Origin: Myrica gale
Lineage: Eukaryota > Streptophyta > Magnoliopsida > Fagales > Myricaceae
Length of the DNA: 64,000 nt
Direction: 5' to 3'
NCBI GenBank assembly: GCA_963930655.1
Contig: OZ005617.1
Coordinates: 7,628,501-7,692,500 of the forward strand
The notes below the pieces were generated by a model. That model did no database searches and was not told the DNA's origin. It saw nothing but the letters and a program-made list of their open reading frames with translations. Positions within the stretch are counted from its first letter, which is position 1, and every line of letters starts with the position of its first letter. Both the position numbers and the translations under genes were made by a program. This document shows, piece after piece, positions 13,169-26,350 of the stretch.

Positions 13169-13771
13169 TCATTGAAGAATAGAATACATGTAAGCAAAAA
13201 AGGAGTCTAGGGCAAACGGTACGCCAGTGCAGGTGATAAAATATACAGCTAAGAATAGAAAATTGAAGCTCCACATGGGAAACTCACCTTGGCCGTAGAT
13301 CGGGTTACATGTACTGTGCTGTAGGTAGGGTGGGTCCAACACTGGCGTGGGATGCACTGAACAGAGAGATGAGTGTCTAGCGTTGCTGGCCGAGGAGTGG
13401 AGGAGGAAGTCAAAATTCCCCGCCAAGGAGACTAGATGAGAAGAAACTCCGTTGAGCTTTTCTTCCTCCGCTTTGATAAGGAATGGGGCATGTTGTACCA
13501 AGTATTGGAATAATCTCAGCCAAATCTCCAAATTCAATGACGTCACTTCTGCCACTACTTTTGATAAGAACTGCATGGACTGTTGAATCGTTGGCAAAGA
13601 GAAGCAGTATTGACCACAAACCGTGGGATCACATGAATATAGGAGAGTTTGATTCGAAGAACACGTAGAGGAGATGAGAGTTACAATAAATCTACACCGG
13701 TCAGAACAATCTGCCTCACAGCTGAGCAGATCACAAATGGAAGGGACTAAATGAGAAGATTCGAAGTTCAT
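13169..13771 (-). other. Unassigned 200-codon open frame
   Basis: This is one of the longer uninterrupted frames outside known genes. It is Cys-, Ser- and Leu-rich (for example ICDLLSCEADCSDRCRF near the start) with a hydrophobic C-terminus (FLFLAVYFITCTGVPFAL). No family is recognised. A 69-codon minus-strand frame and a 61-codon plus-strand frame overlap it, so codon evidence is weak. It lies between the Myb/SANT-like relic and a CACTA-like terminus and may be transposon-derived. Confidence 0.15.
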
Positions 13772-13959
13772 ACAGGAAGATGCATCTGGAAGTGGAGGGG
13801 GGTCAAAATGGTTATCAATGCTGTTGTAGTGGTGAGGAGGGGAAGATGGGGGAAATTAACGCCTCGTAGATGAGAAACCGCAAGAGGTAGCTTACCATTC
13901 GATGGGGTTGAATTGAGGATTTCATTGGCTTATTTGAATTTTTTGGCAGACTCGGAGGT

Positions 13960-14141
13960 CTTTTCTCCTCTGAAAAGATTAAAGTAAGCTTTCTGACAAA
14001 GTGGTTGTCGACTGCAACTTCATGTATGGAGGAAAGGATTGCAACTGAAAAGATTACAGTAAGCTTTCGCAGCTTTTTTTTTACCTTTGGCAACGGTTTT
14101 TTGACGTCGCAGTAGGCTATAGCAACGGTTTTTTTGTAGTG
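13960..14141 (-). mobile_element. CACTA-like terminus
   Basis: Read on the minus strand from 14141, the sequence begins CACTACAAAAAAACCGTTGC, a typical CACTA terminal start. It is followed by repeated 'gcaacgg' words and two copies of a 'gattacagtaagctttc'-like word (about 13977 and 14055), as expected of subterminal repeats. A partner end was not identified. A weakly similar 'gtacaaaaacggttg' occurs near 12086 but does not start with CACTA. Confidence 0.45.
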
Positions 14142-14968
14142 CCAATATCTGATTGGAATAGAATTCAAAATACCCACAATCTAAATTCGGTCAGAGATTT
14201 TCGGCATCATCATTAACTCTTTTGTATCCTTTTCAGGATTTGCAAATGTAAAATGTCACGAGCCATTACTTTAAGGCTAGTAATGCCATTCTCCCTAAGA
14301 AGCTTAGGCCGACCTTATTAATTCCCACGCCACTTGTTTTGTTTGCTATTTTCCTTTATAGCAAACGAAAGTGAGGTGTTGCTGGAGTGTGTTTTCTTAT
14401 GCCATAGGCTAAACATACTAAGAACTACGATAACAGTCTTTCCCTGGTACCGATTCTGAACGATCTTATTAGAGAGCAAAAAGTATGAAGTTTCTATTTT
14501 TTTGCATAGTTTGCTCAAGTGAGCCAAATTACCTGTCATTATAACTGGTCGTGACTTGATGGGAGCTATACAATTATGGTTGTTTCAAATCTTATCTCTG
14601 ACTATATCATATGAAGCGATTGATGCAATCTTTTGACATAGATTCAATTTGATGAAGAAATAACTGAGTACTTACTCCCCCCAAAAAATATATCACTGAA
14701 TAATTTTGTCGTTTTAATGTTGTGATGCTCTTTCATTAGTTGGAATTTATTATGTTTTTGAGGAACCTGCTTCGATTTCCTATGTAAACCTTTGTTACTG
14801 GGAAATACAATTAAGGAATCAACAATGTTTATTTAAGGTTCTTCGTATCATCCTGAGTTTGGACTGCACTATAGTCTAATGTGAATCAATGCTGATCCTA
14901 AACAGACACCTAAAACATTTTGTGGTTTAACACTAACCCTGCAACAAGCAATAAGGGTATACAAACAT

Positions 14969-17817
14969 CTAATCTATCCCATGGGATGGCAGATTGTTTT
15001 GAACAGCATTTGTTTGTGATCTCTCACAAGTCACAACGATCTGGTCACCATGTTTGTGCTCTTTGAAGCATGCTGTCGTTCCCAATTCTTCCACTTCCTC
15101 AATAACACGATCCAGTTTTGCAACTAACTCTACCAGCATAGAAGCAAAAGCAGCAAAAGGAAGTGCCTCAGAGAACTCAAGGCTAGTGATTGCAATCTTA
15201 CTCAACTGTGGCCTTAAAAACTTCCGGTCAGCCTCCTTCAATTGCTCCCCGGACCTTCTGGTTTTCCATTGCAGCAAAGCAGAAGAGTCAGTTTTCACAC
15301 TCGATAATGAGACTGCAGAGTCTTTTTGGTGCTTTTCGCTGGCATGGGCAGCAGCTACAGCGAGCATGTTGGTGGCTTGGTTATTGTTGGAGCCAAGAAA
15401 GAGCCTTGGTTGGGAATTGATGGCAGTGTTAAGGTCTTGTAAGGCTTCGTCGAGATGATCAGAGAATATCTCAGGAGAGCAATGGCAGCGTTTTCTTATG
15501 CTATCGCCGAGTTCCATTAGAACTTTTGATACTTCTCCTGCAAGTCGAATGCAGGGGTCTTTGAAGAGGGCTCGCACAGATCTTGGGGTCTAACCAGGTT
15601 AAAAAAAAAAAAGAAAGATCCAATAAGAAATCGCAGAGACTAAGGAGAAAGAATATCAAACATCACAAACCTAATAGTAAACACATTTATTTTTGTACGG
15701 GAGGTAAAAAATTTCTATTGACATTGTTGTACTTTTAGAAATCAAACAGCCATCTTACAGTGTTGTGTCCTTGCATAAAGTGGGCAAATATTGAAGCCTT
15801 AGAATGTTCATTCAAATTGCCATAACGATTGTGATTCCGATACTAGGATTCTAGTAGGATAAATATGAAAGATCACTTATATTACCTCAATTTCAGTCTG
15901 TAAACATCCATGTAGAGCTACAACTGTATAGCCAAAATGGCGAAGAACGGTTCCCAGTTTCACATACTGCTGCCCTGGAAACCTATGACAGTATCTTGGA
16001 TGCCTTGGCTCCCAACTTGCATGTAATGCCTGCTTAATCAACAATACTATCATTCAAAGAACATCGAAGAGCTGATTTTAAAAAAACAACAACAAAAACA
16101 GACATTGAAGAGCATATACATGGTGAATTTACCTTGATTACACTAAATCAAGCCAATAAGTCAGAAAAACTTACCAGGGTTTCATCAGTGAATTTTGAGT
16201 CCAGAACAGCCTTATAACCTTCGTAGATTTCATCCTCTGAAGATTTGTTCTCTGTTGCCTCTGTATTAGTGTCATTAAAGTATTCGTTGGCACAAGCTGC
16301 AAAAGAAACCCCATATTTCAAGTTTTTATCCACATGATCAAACAAAATAATATTTTGACATGATCAACAATATTCCAGTGGTCTTGACCTGCAAAAGCAA
16401 ATAAAGAAAGCACTCATCTAATAGTATCAAGGTTGATCCCTTTTTATTTGTCGGTTCTGCAATTTAAACAAATTTCTACTAGTATCTATGACTTAATGCA
16501 TAGAAACCTAGGGAGTTATCATTGACATTTGCTTACCTTCTATAGACTTTGCTAGGCCTTCAAGCTTGAACGCAGTGGAATTATGGAGGTCTTCTCCTGA
16601 CCAATTTGGAGATACCAACAAACTCATGAATAGGCAGACACCACAGCCAATAGCGATGATGTAGATGCGCTCATGGGCAATACTCATGACATTTTCAACA
16701 CGGAAGCTTGACACAGTTATCAGATTAAAGGTGAGGAGAAATATCACAACACCATAGTCATAGTTCTTCTTTATGTAGGGAAAGAACCTCATGTATGTAG
16801 CTGCAGCTCCTGCCGAAATGAAAATGAAAGAGCATAATTTTCGTGTGTTTTCTGTTATGTAACATTTATCCTCAGGAAAGATGAGGCAACACTGTGGACA
16901 AATGTTAGCTGTAGTTACATTTTGTCTAATGCATAAGTAGAAGCTATACCTGGATGAACCCTACAAATAGAGCTCAAAATTCTATCAACTTTATATACAC
17001 TTAGATTTTTTAGAATTCAAACATAGAAGTTTCTCTTTGTGTGAACCAGATAATAAAGAAGTCTAAAAAACTTAGTTAATTAGATGAAAACAGGATTAAC
17101 ATATTAATCAAGGCTCGTTTAACATCTTGTGACTTATATGAAATAGTGTGTTAAACGATCGAAGACGCCTGTAAATGGCGAATGTCTACCAGTTCGGGGT
17201 CTATAATTGCCTAATAAATAGAAGGCCAAACAGGCGAAGAGAAAAAAAAATGGTGAAACATACCAATTAGAAAAACTGCAGCTCCAATGAAACTAGCTCG
17301 AAAGATGCGGCCAGATTCATTCGCAATGTACTTGATGAAGAAAGCCAATGACCCCGCAAATAGCGTCCCAAATCCTCTATTCAGTCCTTTGCATAAGGTT
17401 GCCCCTGTTTTCCAATATGTAATACATGGATTTATCATCATTTCTTTTGTCCAAAACCCAGAAATCAAGTAACGGAATCACAAATAGAATTATGCAAAGA
17501 CAGTAACCTGCTGTAAACTCTAGAACAACAACAACAGTCATGACAGCCCAAATGGCATTCTGTCCGATCCCTTCGAACAACGGTTCAATGAGATATAATA
17601 AGGAAACCAGCGTCAAAGACAGACCAACTTTCAAAGAGTGGAGGACCCGTCTCGGGTCCTCGCGTCCCACCTTCCACATCGTTTGCCACACCGAACCTGC
17701 ACATCTTTTCATTTTCTCGGCAAACATTTGGACGTGTTTCTTCCAGTCCCCATTAGTGAAACCCCCATTGGTAGCCATCGTCAATTCCGTTATACCTGCA
17801 TGAACCTTGTGAAACAT
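14969..17817 (-). CDS. ALMT12: ALMT12/QUAC1-like aluminium-activated malate transporter family anion channel
   Basis: Members of this clade are plasma-membrane R-type anion channels that pass malate, sulfate and chloride and help guard cells close. Six exons join in frame with GT..AG sites: 17817-17508, 17404-17264, 16809-16537, 16296-16175, 16029-15886 and 15589-14969 (536 aa; Arabidopsis ALMT12 is of similar length). The N-terminal half carries about six membrane segments (TLVSLLYLIEPL, AIWAVMTVVVVLEFTAG, FGTLFAGSLAFFI, YGVVIFLLTFNLITV, IYIIAIGCGVCLFMSLLVSP). The family WEP motif (SWEPRHPRYCHRF) starts exon 5, and the long C-terminal half is cytosolic. The start MFHKVHAG at 17817 was preferred to the Met at 17778 because it resembles the MSNKVHVG start of Arabidopsis ALMT12. 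No defect is visible. Substrate and gating are inferred from the family. Confidence 0.93.
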
Positions 17818-19034
17818 TTGTTGACCGGAAACACAAGAAGAAAACAATTAACACCAGGGTTTTTGTTTTCTCCGTAAAGTGATTAACAATAATGCCAATC
17901 GGAGTTTATGGTGGAGAAAATGGCGATCCTATTGCAAAAGGACCAGATGATCCCCACGAAGTGTTATTTCTCTTTCAGAAATGACAGCATATATGCAAGT
18001 ATGGGATTGGAAACATTAAGAAAGGGGGAGAAAGGCTGATATTTTTTTGTTTTCCTCCTGGGACTTTCGTTTCGTTGTTAAATGAGAAACCCCCCAGGAG
18101 GCGATTGTCGCTTTATACACTTTTGGAAAGAGAGAGAAGAGGTGGGAGGTGGTGATGCTTTTCCAGATTCACATGCATTCCATTTTGGTGGACAGATATT
18201 GAAGGTCGTTGCTTTCATAGAGGAAAGAGTTTTTTTTTTTCTCGAACAGAGGCAAAGAGTTCAAACAACGTAGAAATAGGTCCCTTTTCTCTAGTTCATT
18301 AATTAGATGCGTAAATGATGTACCTGTGTGCCCGGGAATCGTCCTTTGACCTTCTAACATCATCCAGCAAGTTACCAGAGAACTTACTCCTTATGTCACA
18401 CGTAGCATTAGACATAAAGACGGCTTCTTCGGGGAGCTGGATTAATTACTCTTGTAAAGAAACTTTAAAAAAAAGTTAATTAATTTTTTCGCTTGATAAT
18501 TTCAAAACCTCTCCGGTGCTTCATACTTTGCCCGTATATTATTTTTATCACATTTCACCCACTAATTATTGATTTTCAGACATTTTACACATTTAGTTAA
18601 AAAATTTCATTGATTTGAACGGAAAATGATTTTTGGATGTAAAATGAAAATTTTGTTTCTATAATTTTTTTTAATAGTGATCATTTTATGAGGGTAAATT
18701 CGTAATAAAAATAATAGATGCGGAAGAATATCTTTACAAAACTATTATTTGGCTTGATATCGTCAAATCAAATATAATAATATGATTACACACTTACAGT
18801 GTAACCGTGGGGCTACCAAATCCTATTACTAATAAATATGAATAACATTTACTCCAGAACTTCTTTTACTGTTAAGAAATCTATCTCCAACTAAAGGGTA
18901 CAGTAGAGATACATCATTAGCGTATTAACAGACATTGTCATGTTTTCATAATATAGATAAACCATTGGATTCATTAAGATTTCTAGGTTATCAGCATAAT
19001 TAGATATCTGCTCTGTTTTTTTAAAAAAAAAAAA

Positions 19035-20455
19035 TGGGATAAATATATTTAATTTGCACTCCCAACTATGAAGGTTTAACACTTTATACTCTGAACTATC
19101 TTATTTTTCACATTTAATCTAAGGACTATATATTAATTTGCACCCTTTATCATAATTTTCTGTTAACATGGGCATAGAGGAATTAGTTGGCCAGTAAACT
19201 GATGTCTTATCCCCAATTTTTTGGTAATTCATATTTTTGTGAGGTAAATTGTGATTTTACTTACTTACTTTTCGTCCAAATTCAGAAAAACTTGTGATGA
19301 AATATGCTATTGTTTCAAATTAATAGTTGATATGTGAAATATGATAAGCACAGTAATTTAGGATGTAAAGTGTATTTATTATATTTTTTAAGGCAAAGGA
19401 GGCAAGGATCTCTAAAGTATTTTCTCTTCCAAGTGAAGCTTGAATAAAGCGTGGAATGAACTCTCTAAATTTTCTCGGTTTGGTTGGATTTTAAATAAAA
19501 TTTTCTGAAAAGAGGGAAATTTTTCAAAATCCAAAATTTTTATAATCCAAATTCTAAATTAAAATGGAAATGGAAATTTTGAAATAATTTTAAAATTTTC
19601 TCAGAGGCTTTGCGGGTGTGGATCAGGTCCTTGTTTTTAGCTATTCATTTTGACCATGTCCTTATCAATTTATATTTAAATTTGACACCAAATTAGCCAA
19701 CATTCAAACACAAAGTGCCTTGAGTTGATAAAATATTTCAAGGAAAACATCATAACATCATAATAAGCCTCATATTTATGGATAAAATTAATCAGTGACT
19801 CTCAAATTATAATTTGTCTTATTATGCCCCTCATATTTCAAAAAAAATAATATATTTTAAATAAGAATATAAAAATTCTATTTCATATTTTTTGTTTTTC
19901 TTTCCAATTTTCTCTTGGAGGGGCTTTTCAGTCAATCCTCATCACTTTCTATCTGATTTAACTACTAAATTGTACTACTAGCGACTATTAATTATATTTG
20001 TAACTTATGAGTCGTAATTAGACAAATTGGAACTTGAGGGGTGCAATGTAATTTTTGTCCATAGGTATAGGGCGTACTACGATGTTTTTTCATATTTTAA
20101 AAGAAAAAGAAGAAAGAAAAGAAAAAAAAGGAGCATGAGGAAGGCTTCTCCATTTTAAGTGATTTACGTTATAAAATTAAGACAATTAACCATACCTTTT
20201 GATAGTATCGAATACGTATTTGATGTACGGAGAAAATACATTTTGCAGTACTCTTTAACTATGGTGTACTCTTTTGCAATTTATACCAAACTGCCAAACT
20301 TAACAGATTACAATCAAAACTACTAATTTGTCTAGTCTTTGAACCCTCATTATAAACAATCAAAATATGTCAAATGGCACAATCATAACACTCAAATTGT
20401 TATATACATGAGGTGCAAAGTGTAAATATATTAACAGTTTGGAGTGCTTTTGATT
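19035..20455. repeat. Candidate non-autonomous element with degenerate inverted ends
   Basis: The left side reads 'aatatatttaatttgcactcccaactatgaa', while the right side (about 20410-20455) reads approximately its inverse, 'gcaaagtgtaaatatatt..acagtttggagtgc'. The pairing is imperfect and no target duplication was resolved. There is no coding sequence between the ends. Confidence 0.25.
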
Positions 20456-21139
20456 TCCACCCTTTAATTATTGTGAATTTTCTAACTTAAAGTGGCCGGC
20501 TTGTATATTATATGGTGCACGGTGCTTATTGCATTAAAAGTTGCTGGCCGTAGCGACACTAGTCTTTCGGAGTCACGGGTTTACATGCATGCAGCAAATT
20601 TCGAAGTTGCCAGAATAGGAAGCTGATGAGGTTATTGTTAACCTAACGTAATGAAACAGGAGCCATTGAGTGTACGTTGTTCTAAAACAGCTGTTGTATG
20701 ATTTTTATTGTCCGTTAATCTTCCCGTGCATTCCCAACTTCTTTATATGAAGCTCAGGCTGTTCCATGTGGCACATCTCCTGATCAGCTCACATGTGGCT
20801 TGCTACCGTCCTTTCTGTGCTCCTTCCACGACTCCTATTCGTGTACTAAATATTTGTTTTGGTTTTCTTCTTCTCTGTTGACACCCATATATTGTAAAGA
20901 CTACCGACTACGTACTCCAAACATTGACACACATATCATAAATAGATTTGTGCCATGTGTGAAAAAGTACCCATTATTTGTGTACTAATGTGCATGGACC
21001 GTTAATATATATGATAGCTAGTCAGAATTCTTCTATTATATTATTTCAATCTAATCAGGTTCCTTTTATGTAGCTCTAATGTCGTCGTTCGTCTCTAAAT
21101 CTACATTATTAAGCATTACCCATCTGAGTCTTCGGCTAG

Positions 21140-21530
21140 GAAAGAAAAATTCAATTTTGTGTGAATATTTTGAAAGTAAAAAAAAAAATTAACAACTGAA
21201 AATCCAAATTCTTAAAAAATTCAACCCAAACTTCAACACTTTTTACACAATTTCTATCAACTTTTCACATAAACTCTAATACTTTTTCTCAAAAAAATAA
21301 ATAAATAAATAAAATCTTATTTTTCTATATCTCACTAAATTGCTATACTTTTTTATTATAAGATTTTATAAATAATCTCTTTCTGCACGTTTTTACAAAC
21401 TTTACTAAAATCAACATCTTTAAAAAAATTCACTAACTTTTTACAAACCCTATTAAAACTTCAATCTACCTAAATATTCACGTCACTATAAAATTTTGTA
21501 GAAATTTTGAGGGTTTTTTTACAACCGAAA
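21140..21530. repeat. MITE-like AT-rich segment
   Basis: An A/T-rich block with C-rich punctuation. It shares words such as 'cctaaatattcac' (about 21470) with the MITE-like segment at 31754-31968, where 'cctaaatattcacatca' occurs near 31918. Ends and target duplication are not defined. Confidence 0.25.
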
Positions 21531-22229
21531 CATCACTTCAATTGGCAATAACGATTACTAATTGCACGCTTGAGTCAGTAAAAATTTTCAGTATTGACCT
21601 CACCATAAATTTTTTACTTTTTTATTTCATTGGTCGATGTGGTATTTCGAAATCTCAAACTAGTCCTAAGGTATTTTTTTGTCCTAAAGTAGTCTTTGTG
21701 ACGTAATATTAATGTGCAAAAACAACCACCTATTTTGACTAGTGATGTGATCTGCATTTGGACAGCAAACTCCTACATGGCTAGCTAACGGGATCACTTC
21801 CTAAACAAAACTAGATCTTCATGTAATATTCATTTTCAGTGGTTAAAAATTAATTACTACCACCTTTGTGTGACATGTTTGATCTAGGTGTACCTCTAGT
21901 CTAACATAGAGGCATACATGGGGTGACACTCATAAATTTTTTACAATTGAAAATGGACACGTAAATATCTAGTATTATTTAAGACGTGTGCCTATTAGTA
22001 ATGTAGAAGTTATTAGTTGTGTCCCAATGCAAGTGACGGTCAACGAAAATGGCTGGTTGTATTGACACATTAATTAGTATTTGACAGAGATTACTTAGGA
22101 TGAAAAATACCTTTTTGAGATTTCGAAATACTATAAAGACGAATAGAGTAATTAAACCTAAATTTTTCAGTAGCAAATTCCTCGATCCACCTAAATTAAT
22201 AATAGCTCTGTTTCCAAGTAATTAATTTG

Positions 22230-22625
22230 TCACTCTAGCCTGACAATTACTATTCGTTAGGTAATGTCTGTTCGGACTATGTATCAACGGAGTCAAGACG
22301 GGAACGTAAAATTGTGACGATTCTAATTGTCACTCAGTTAAGACGATGTGGAATTTGTCACCCTGCTGCTAGTCCGAACGGGTATCTTGAGAGTCCGAAT
22401 ATTATTTTTTTGTGACGGTTTTTTTCTTCACTCATTCGCGACACGTGTATGTCGTCACACCAGCAATACGTCAGAACGTTGTTGTGACAGGTCCGGACGG
22501 TTTTGGAGTTCCTGAATGATTTTCAGTGACGAAATTAATATTTTGTCATGAAAAATTCACTTTAGGTGACAAAATTTGGTTTGACACCCAAAATTTTGTC
22601 ACCTAAACCATAATTTCTTGTAGTA
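22230..22625 (-). mobile_element. CACTA terminal fragment, related to the end at 46540-46939
   Basis: Read on the minus strand from 22625 the segment begins TACTACAAGAAATTATGG, a CACTA end with one changed base. It contains inverted 'ggtgacaaaatttt' words and 'gtccgaacg'-like subterminal motifs. The whole ~390 bp parallels 46540-46939 word for word ('attcgtta.gtaatgtc', 'attgtcactcagtta', 'acacccaaaattttgt'). No transposase lies beside it, so this is an isolated terminus or a deleted copy. Confidence 0.7.
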
Positions 22626-23272
22626 AGATCAAAATGACGTCCAATGAATTCTGGAGAGAGCTTGAAATAACAAAATATCAGTGACATTATTGGTTTCGCC
22701 GGTTGGTTTCCAAACGTTTTCCGTCTAATTGGTTTTGCCGGAGTTTGCGAAGAAGTTTCTTATATCCTTGCTAGGGACAAATATCAGTCCCGCTATATAT
22801 ATATATGAGCCATCCGCCTTATTTTTCCGAGCAGAAGCTAGATTGCATTATTGTGATAGTAACCTCCTGTTTTGTTAATTTTTCTACTTGTAGACGAATA
22901 CATTTTTGTTAGTAATTAAATGCCTTCTTTTGGAACCGAGAAATTTAATTTAGTACTCTTTTCTCCTCTCACGCACGTACCTCTTAATACACTCATTTTC
23001 TCCTAAAAATGAACAGTACTGTTGTTTGGGAATTACAATCTTTTTTATCATAATTGGCCTGTATCTTTTTCCTAAAATATTACCAAAACTATATATGTAA
23101 CCTTGCTAAATTGTACATATAATTATTAAAAATTTGTAACTCACCCTCAATTAAGATAGATATATATAACTGTTGAGATTGAATGGGTTACGCAACATAA
23201 TCTAACCTAACACCTAGATTTTTAGAGGGGTCTCCCGATCATCAAGGTTTTTGGTTATATGCCAATACCCGA

Positions 23273-23321
23273 CACTACAAGAAATTGGGATTGTAACAGC
23301 GCAGTCTAGCGTTGCCAAAAG
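23273..23321 (+). mobile_element. CACTA-like left terminus
   Basis: The sequence CACTACAAGAAATTGGGATT begins a plus-strand CACTA-like end, followed by 'gcgcagtctagcgttgcc'. It is cut off after about 50 bp by the LINE tail that begins near 23322. Confidence 0.5.
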
Positions 23322-23760
23322 TGTAGAACCAATTGTAGCATAGGCGGCTGAGGCAGCATTGATTGGTATCTCGGAGGCTCATAAGAAAGGACTTTCTAAC
23401 ATCTTATTGGAGGGAGACTCGTTTGTGGTGACTAAAGCGATCAATATGTTCTCAAGACGAGTGTAGTGGAAAATTCATTAGATTGTTAGTGATATTCGGA
23501 AAGAACTTCAATGTCTTTCCAAATGAAAAGTCACTCACATTCATAGAGATGCTAATACATATGTGCACCACCAAGTTCGTTGGGCTACCTCTAATCTTAA
23601 TTCTGGATGCTACTTTGTTCCCGAGCATTTAGAGACTCTGTCTTGGCTGTATGTAGGGGTTGATCATCCCCCTAATTAGCTGTTTTTTATGCTTTTTTCT
23701 TGTTTAATTTGCCCGATATATTATCAATAAAGAGTTCATGTTTTGATTAAAGAAAAATAG
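23322..23760 (+). pseudogene. 5'-truncated LINE tail with RNase H domain
   Basis: The plus-strand reading resembles the C-terminal RNase H-like (RVT_3) domain of plant L1-type LINEs. Visible blocks are EAALIGISEAHKKGLSNIL, LEGDSFVVTKAI, VSDIRKEL, THIHRDANTYVHHQVRWA and VGVDHPPN before a stop. In-frame stops are present. The 3' flank carries an AATAAA-like word and an A-rich end (gattaaagaaaaatag), as expected for a 5'-truncated LINE insertion. The CACTA terminus directly upstream suggests that the LINE inserted next to, or into, it. Confidence 0.75.
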
Positions 23761-25006
23761 GTGCTGAATTATTTGATCATCGGTATAAGGAATGTCCGTG
23801 AGGATGTTCTTATAATGTTACATCCAGAATTAACTTTGACACCTTCAATTTCTTGCGAGCACAACTCTTAATGATCGGTGCGGTCACACTTGACTCAACT
23901 ATTTATTATTTAATATTCAAAGAATATCTCAATTGCAGCATGTAATAGATATATTTCTTTATATTCATTATTTAATTCGCAAGATGCTACATGACATGTA
24001 TAAGAGAGTACTTGAATATATATGCCAACAAAATAATCCGAGCATTTCACTAGAATATCTCATTGCATTTTCACCAAACACAAACATATATTATAATTTA
24101 TTTCCTTTGGCTTATCAAAATCATAACGTGCCATTCTTTAAGCCTCTAATTCTTAGGTTAATGAATTCCTATCTTAATTTACATTCGGCCCCTAGGTGAA
24201 ATCTTATAACCTTATAGGGAATAACTTTATAAATCGTAATAATCGGATACGTACGTACGTACTATTAGACCATTGATTTAAGTAACATTTTTTCCTTTTT
24301 TAATTCTACCATTATTATCTCCTTAAGCTATTAATTAAAAAAATACTCTTTCCATTTCATTTATTTCTCTATGGTAAGGTGAAATAAGGAGAAAAAACTA
24401 TATATCTTAAAAAAACAGTAGTTTATTAATTCATAGTCCCTTGTGTACTAATTTTCAACATGATAGTGCAATAATTTCCTATTATTTTCAGGTATCTTTC
24501 TTAAGCACCTTTAAACCTTATTATTTATCTCTTGACTATTTGGTTTGGGCTCTAATTACTTAGGCTTACCTAAGATTATAACTTTAGTTTTAAGTTAGGA
24601 AGGTCCTAGCTTGGCTAGATGGCTCACTTAATGGCCCATTTTTCTTCTAATTATCCGGTCTCCCTCTTTATTGCTCTCCTTCCATGTATTTTTGTTAATT
24701 CCTTCTCTTATCTATATATGTCTTTTGACCTTAGGTTGATCTTCTCATTTATTTACATAGTCTAAGGTTAGATTGCTTCAGGTCTAAAACAGAGCCGCTA
24801 AGTTGTTTACAAACTTCCATATACATTAAGTAATGACTTGTCCACATACTGATTTAAGCCTATGCTTTTCATGTATTTCCAGATTCATAAGAACACAACG
24901 GTAATCACAAATGAGCCATAAATATGCTTTTAAACAGAACACATAGCAAACTAGTGTTCAACCTAAGTCTAAGTAGGAGTTAATTATTGCACTAGAGTTA
25001 ACTTGG
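23761..25006. other. Gene-free AT-rich stretch left of the CACTA-like element
   Basis: No coding region or recognisable element is seen; only short chance frames occur. Confidence 0.45.
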
Positions 25007-25009
25007 AGA

Positions 25010-25450
25010 CACTACAACAATTTTCACCTTCAGTGACGAAAATTTTCGTCACTGAAGATAGGAAATTCGTCGCTAAAAGGTATCAGTGGCGAAATTTTTT
25101 TGTCGCCACTTTGTCGCTGAAAGCCCGTCGCTAAAAGTCATCTTCAGCGGCGAAATTCATTTTGTCGCTGAAAATTTGACTTTTAGCGACGAAAAAATTT
25201 CGCCACTGATGAGTAAGATTTTCGCCACTAAAACATTATTTTCGTCGCTGAAAGCCGTCGAATATAAAAAAATGTATAATTTTTAGCGACGAAAAGTTTC
25301 GTCCCTAAAATCTCGTTCGAACACGATTGTCTGTTCGAACCAGATTTTTTTCACATCTTGTTCACCAAATTTATTGACATCCTTGTTCGAACCAGATGTT
25401 TCGTTCGAACCAAATTTTTTAACATATTGTTCGAACACATTTTTACCTTG
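25010..25450. repeat. Left subterminal repeat zone of the CACTA-like element
   Basis: About ten copies of 'tcgtcgctaaaa/tcgtcgctgaa' in both orientations occupy 25010-25320. Four or more GTTCGAAC palindromes follow (25313-25435). In CACTA elements such arrays bind the element's own DNA-binding protein. Confidence 0.8.
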
Positions 25451-25799
25451 ATTAATATTTACAAATATTGAAATTATAGCACAATTTACACCTCATAAGA
25501 ATGTCGCAATACCAACACATTTTGGCTCTTTAAATATGAAAATATTCTCAAATACACAAGTGTAATGCAAAATAGCAAGTTATACACCAATCCAAAAGGT
25601 AGAAAAAGTATCAATATTCTACACAAATCCAAAACATAAAGAATGTACAAAAGCCTATGTAAGTCCAAAACCACTAACAAAATTAAAACAAAAAAACCTC
25701 ACAACTAGCAATAAATCCCGAAGAATCTCTTTTTGAAACCTACGCCGAGATATACTGAAGTTGCTCTAGCATGCATTAAGTTGAAGCATCATTAAGCCT

Positions 25800-26070
25800 G
25801 TTCTAAAAAATAGTTGAAGCAGCATGATGAGGGGCTGCACGAGGAGCAGACCTTCCTGCAACATAAGGGAACAGAACCACTAACCAGTAAAAGTAATGAA
25901 GTGGAATAAAACTCCAAGCCAATGCAAATAGAGAGGTAGGTAAACAATAAACAATTACATGCATAAACAAGACATACAAACACTTACTTGAACAAGCAGA
26001 TCAAGTTGCAGGCACTTACAGAGCAGCTAATGCAGTTGGATCAAATTCACCATAATTCATTGCAGGCTGC
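25800..26070 (-). pseudogene. Exon-like block bounded by splice sites, source gene unknown
   Basis: On the minus strand, 'ttgattttgcag'-type acceptor sequence precedes a short open stretch (PAMNYGEFDPTALAAL) that ends at a consensus donor, GTAAGTG (about 26018). A second acceptor, 'ttatgttgcag', lies at about 25857, before a stretch that reads RSAPRAAPHHAASTIF and then a stop. This resembles the last two exons of a host gene captured by the CACTA-like element. The two stretches do not join in the frame expected from the simplest splice. I do not recognise the protein. Confidence 0.35.
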
Positions 26071-26350
26071 AAATCAATTAGATACAATTAAAAAATTATA
26101 TTTAGCATAGGTGAAGCACTGTTAAATTAATCAAGAAGAGTCATCTTCCAGTACCGGTAAGATAGATTATTAAAAAAAACATTCTATTAAACCACTTATA
26201 AAATCGAAAATGCAACCTCAAGGTTACATATAACTCACACAAGTATAAGTTGGCATCAATAATACAACCTCTAGGTTACATGAAAGACCCTGCTGCCTGA
26301 ACTTACAGAAAGTTTATCCCCCACAAGCAAAATGCAAATATTAAACCAGT

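Larger units (their letters stand above)
17878..22229. other. Upstream region of the ALMT gene, then AT-rich gene-free DNA
   Basis: No further gene is seen. The part nearest the ALMT start (17818-18400) should hold its promoter, but no single TATA box stands out. From 18400 to 22229 the sequence is very AT-rich with homopolymer runs and only short chance frames. Confidence 0.5.

Noticed and set aside
15054-15458. 134-codon plus-strand frame
   Set aside because: It is the antisense shadow of the last ALMT exon.
17776-17778. Met at 17778 as the ALMT start
   Set aside because: The upstream in-frame Met at 17817 gives an N-terminus resembling that of ALMT12; the shorter start remains possible.
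17540-17877. Plus-strand frames over the first ALMT exon
   Set aside because: They overlap a well-supported exon on the other strand and match nothing.
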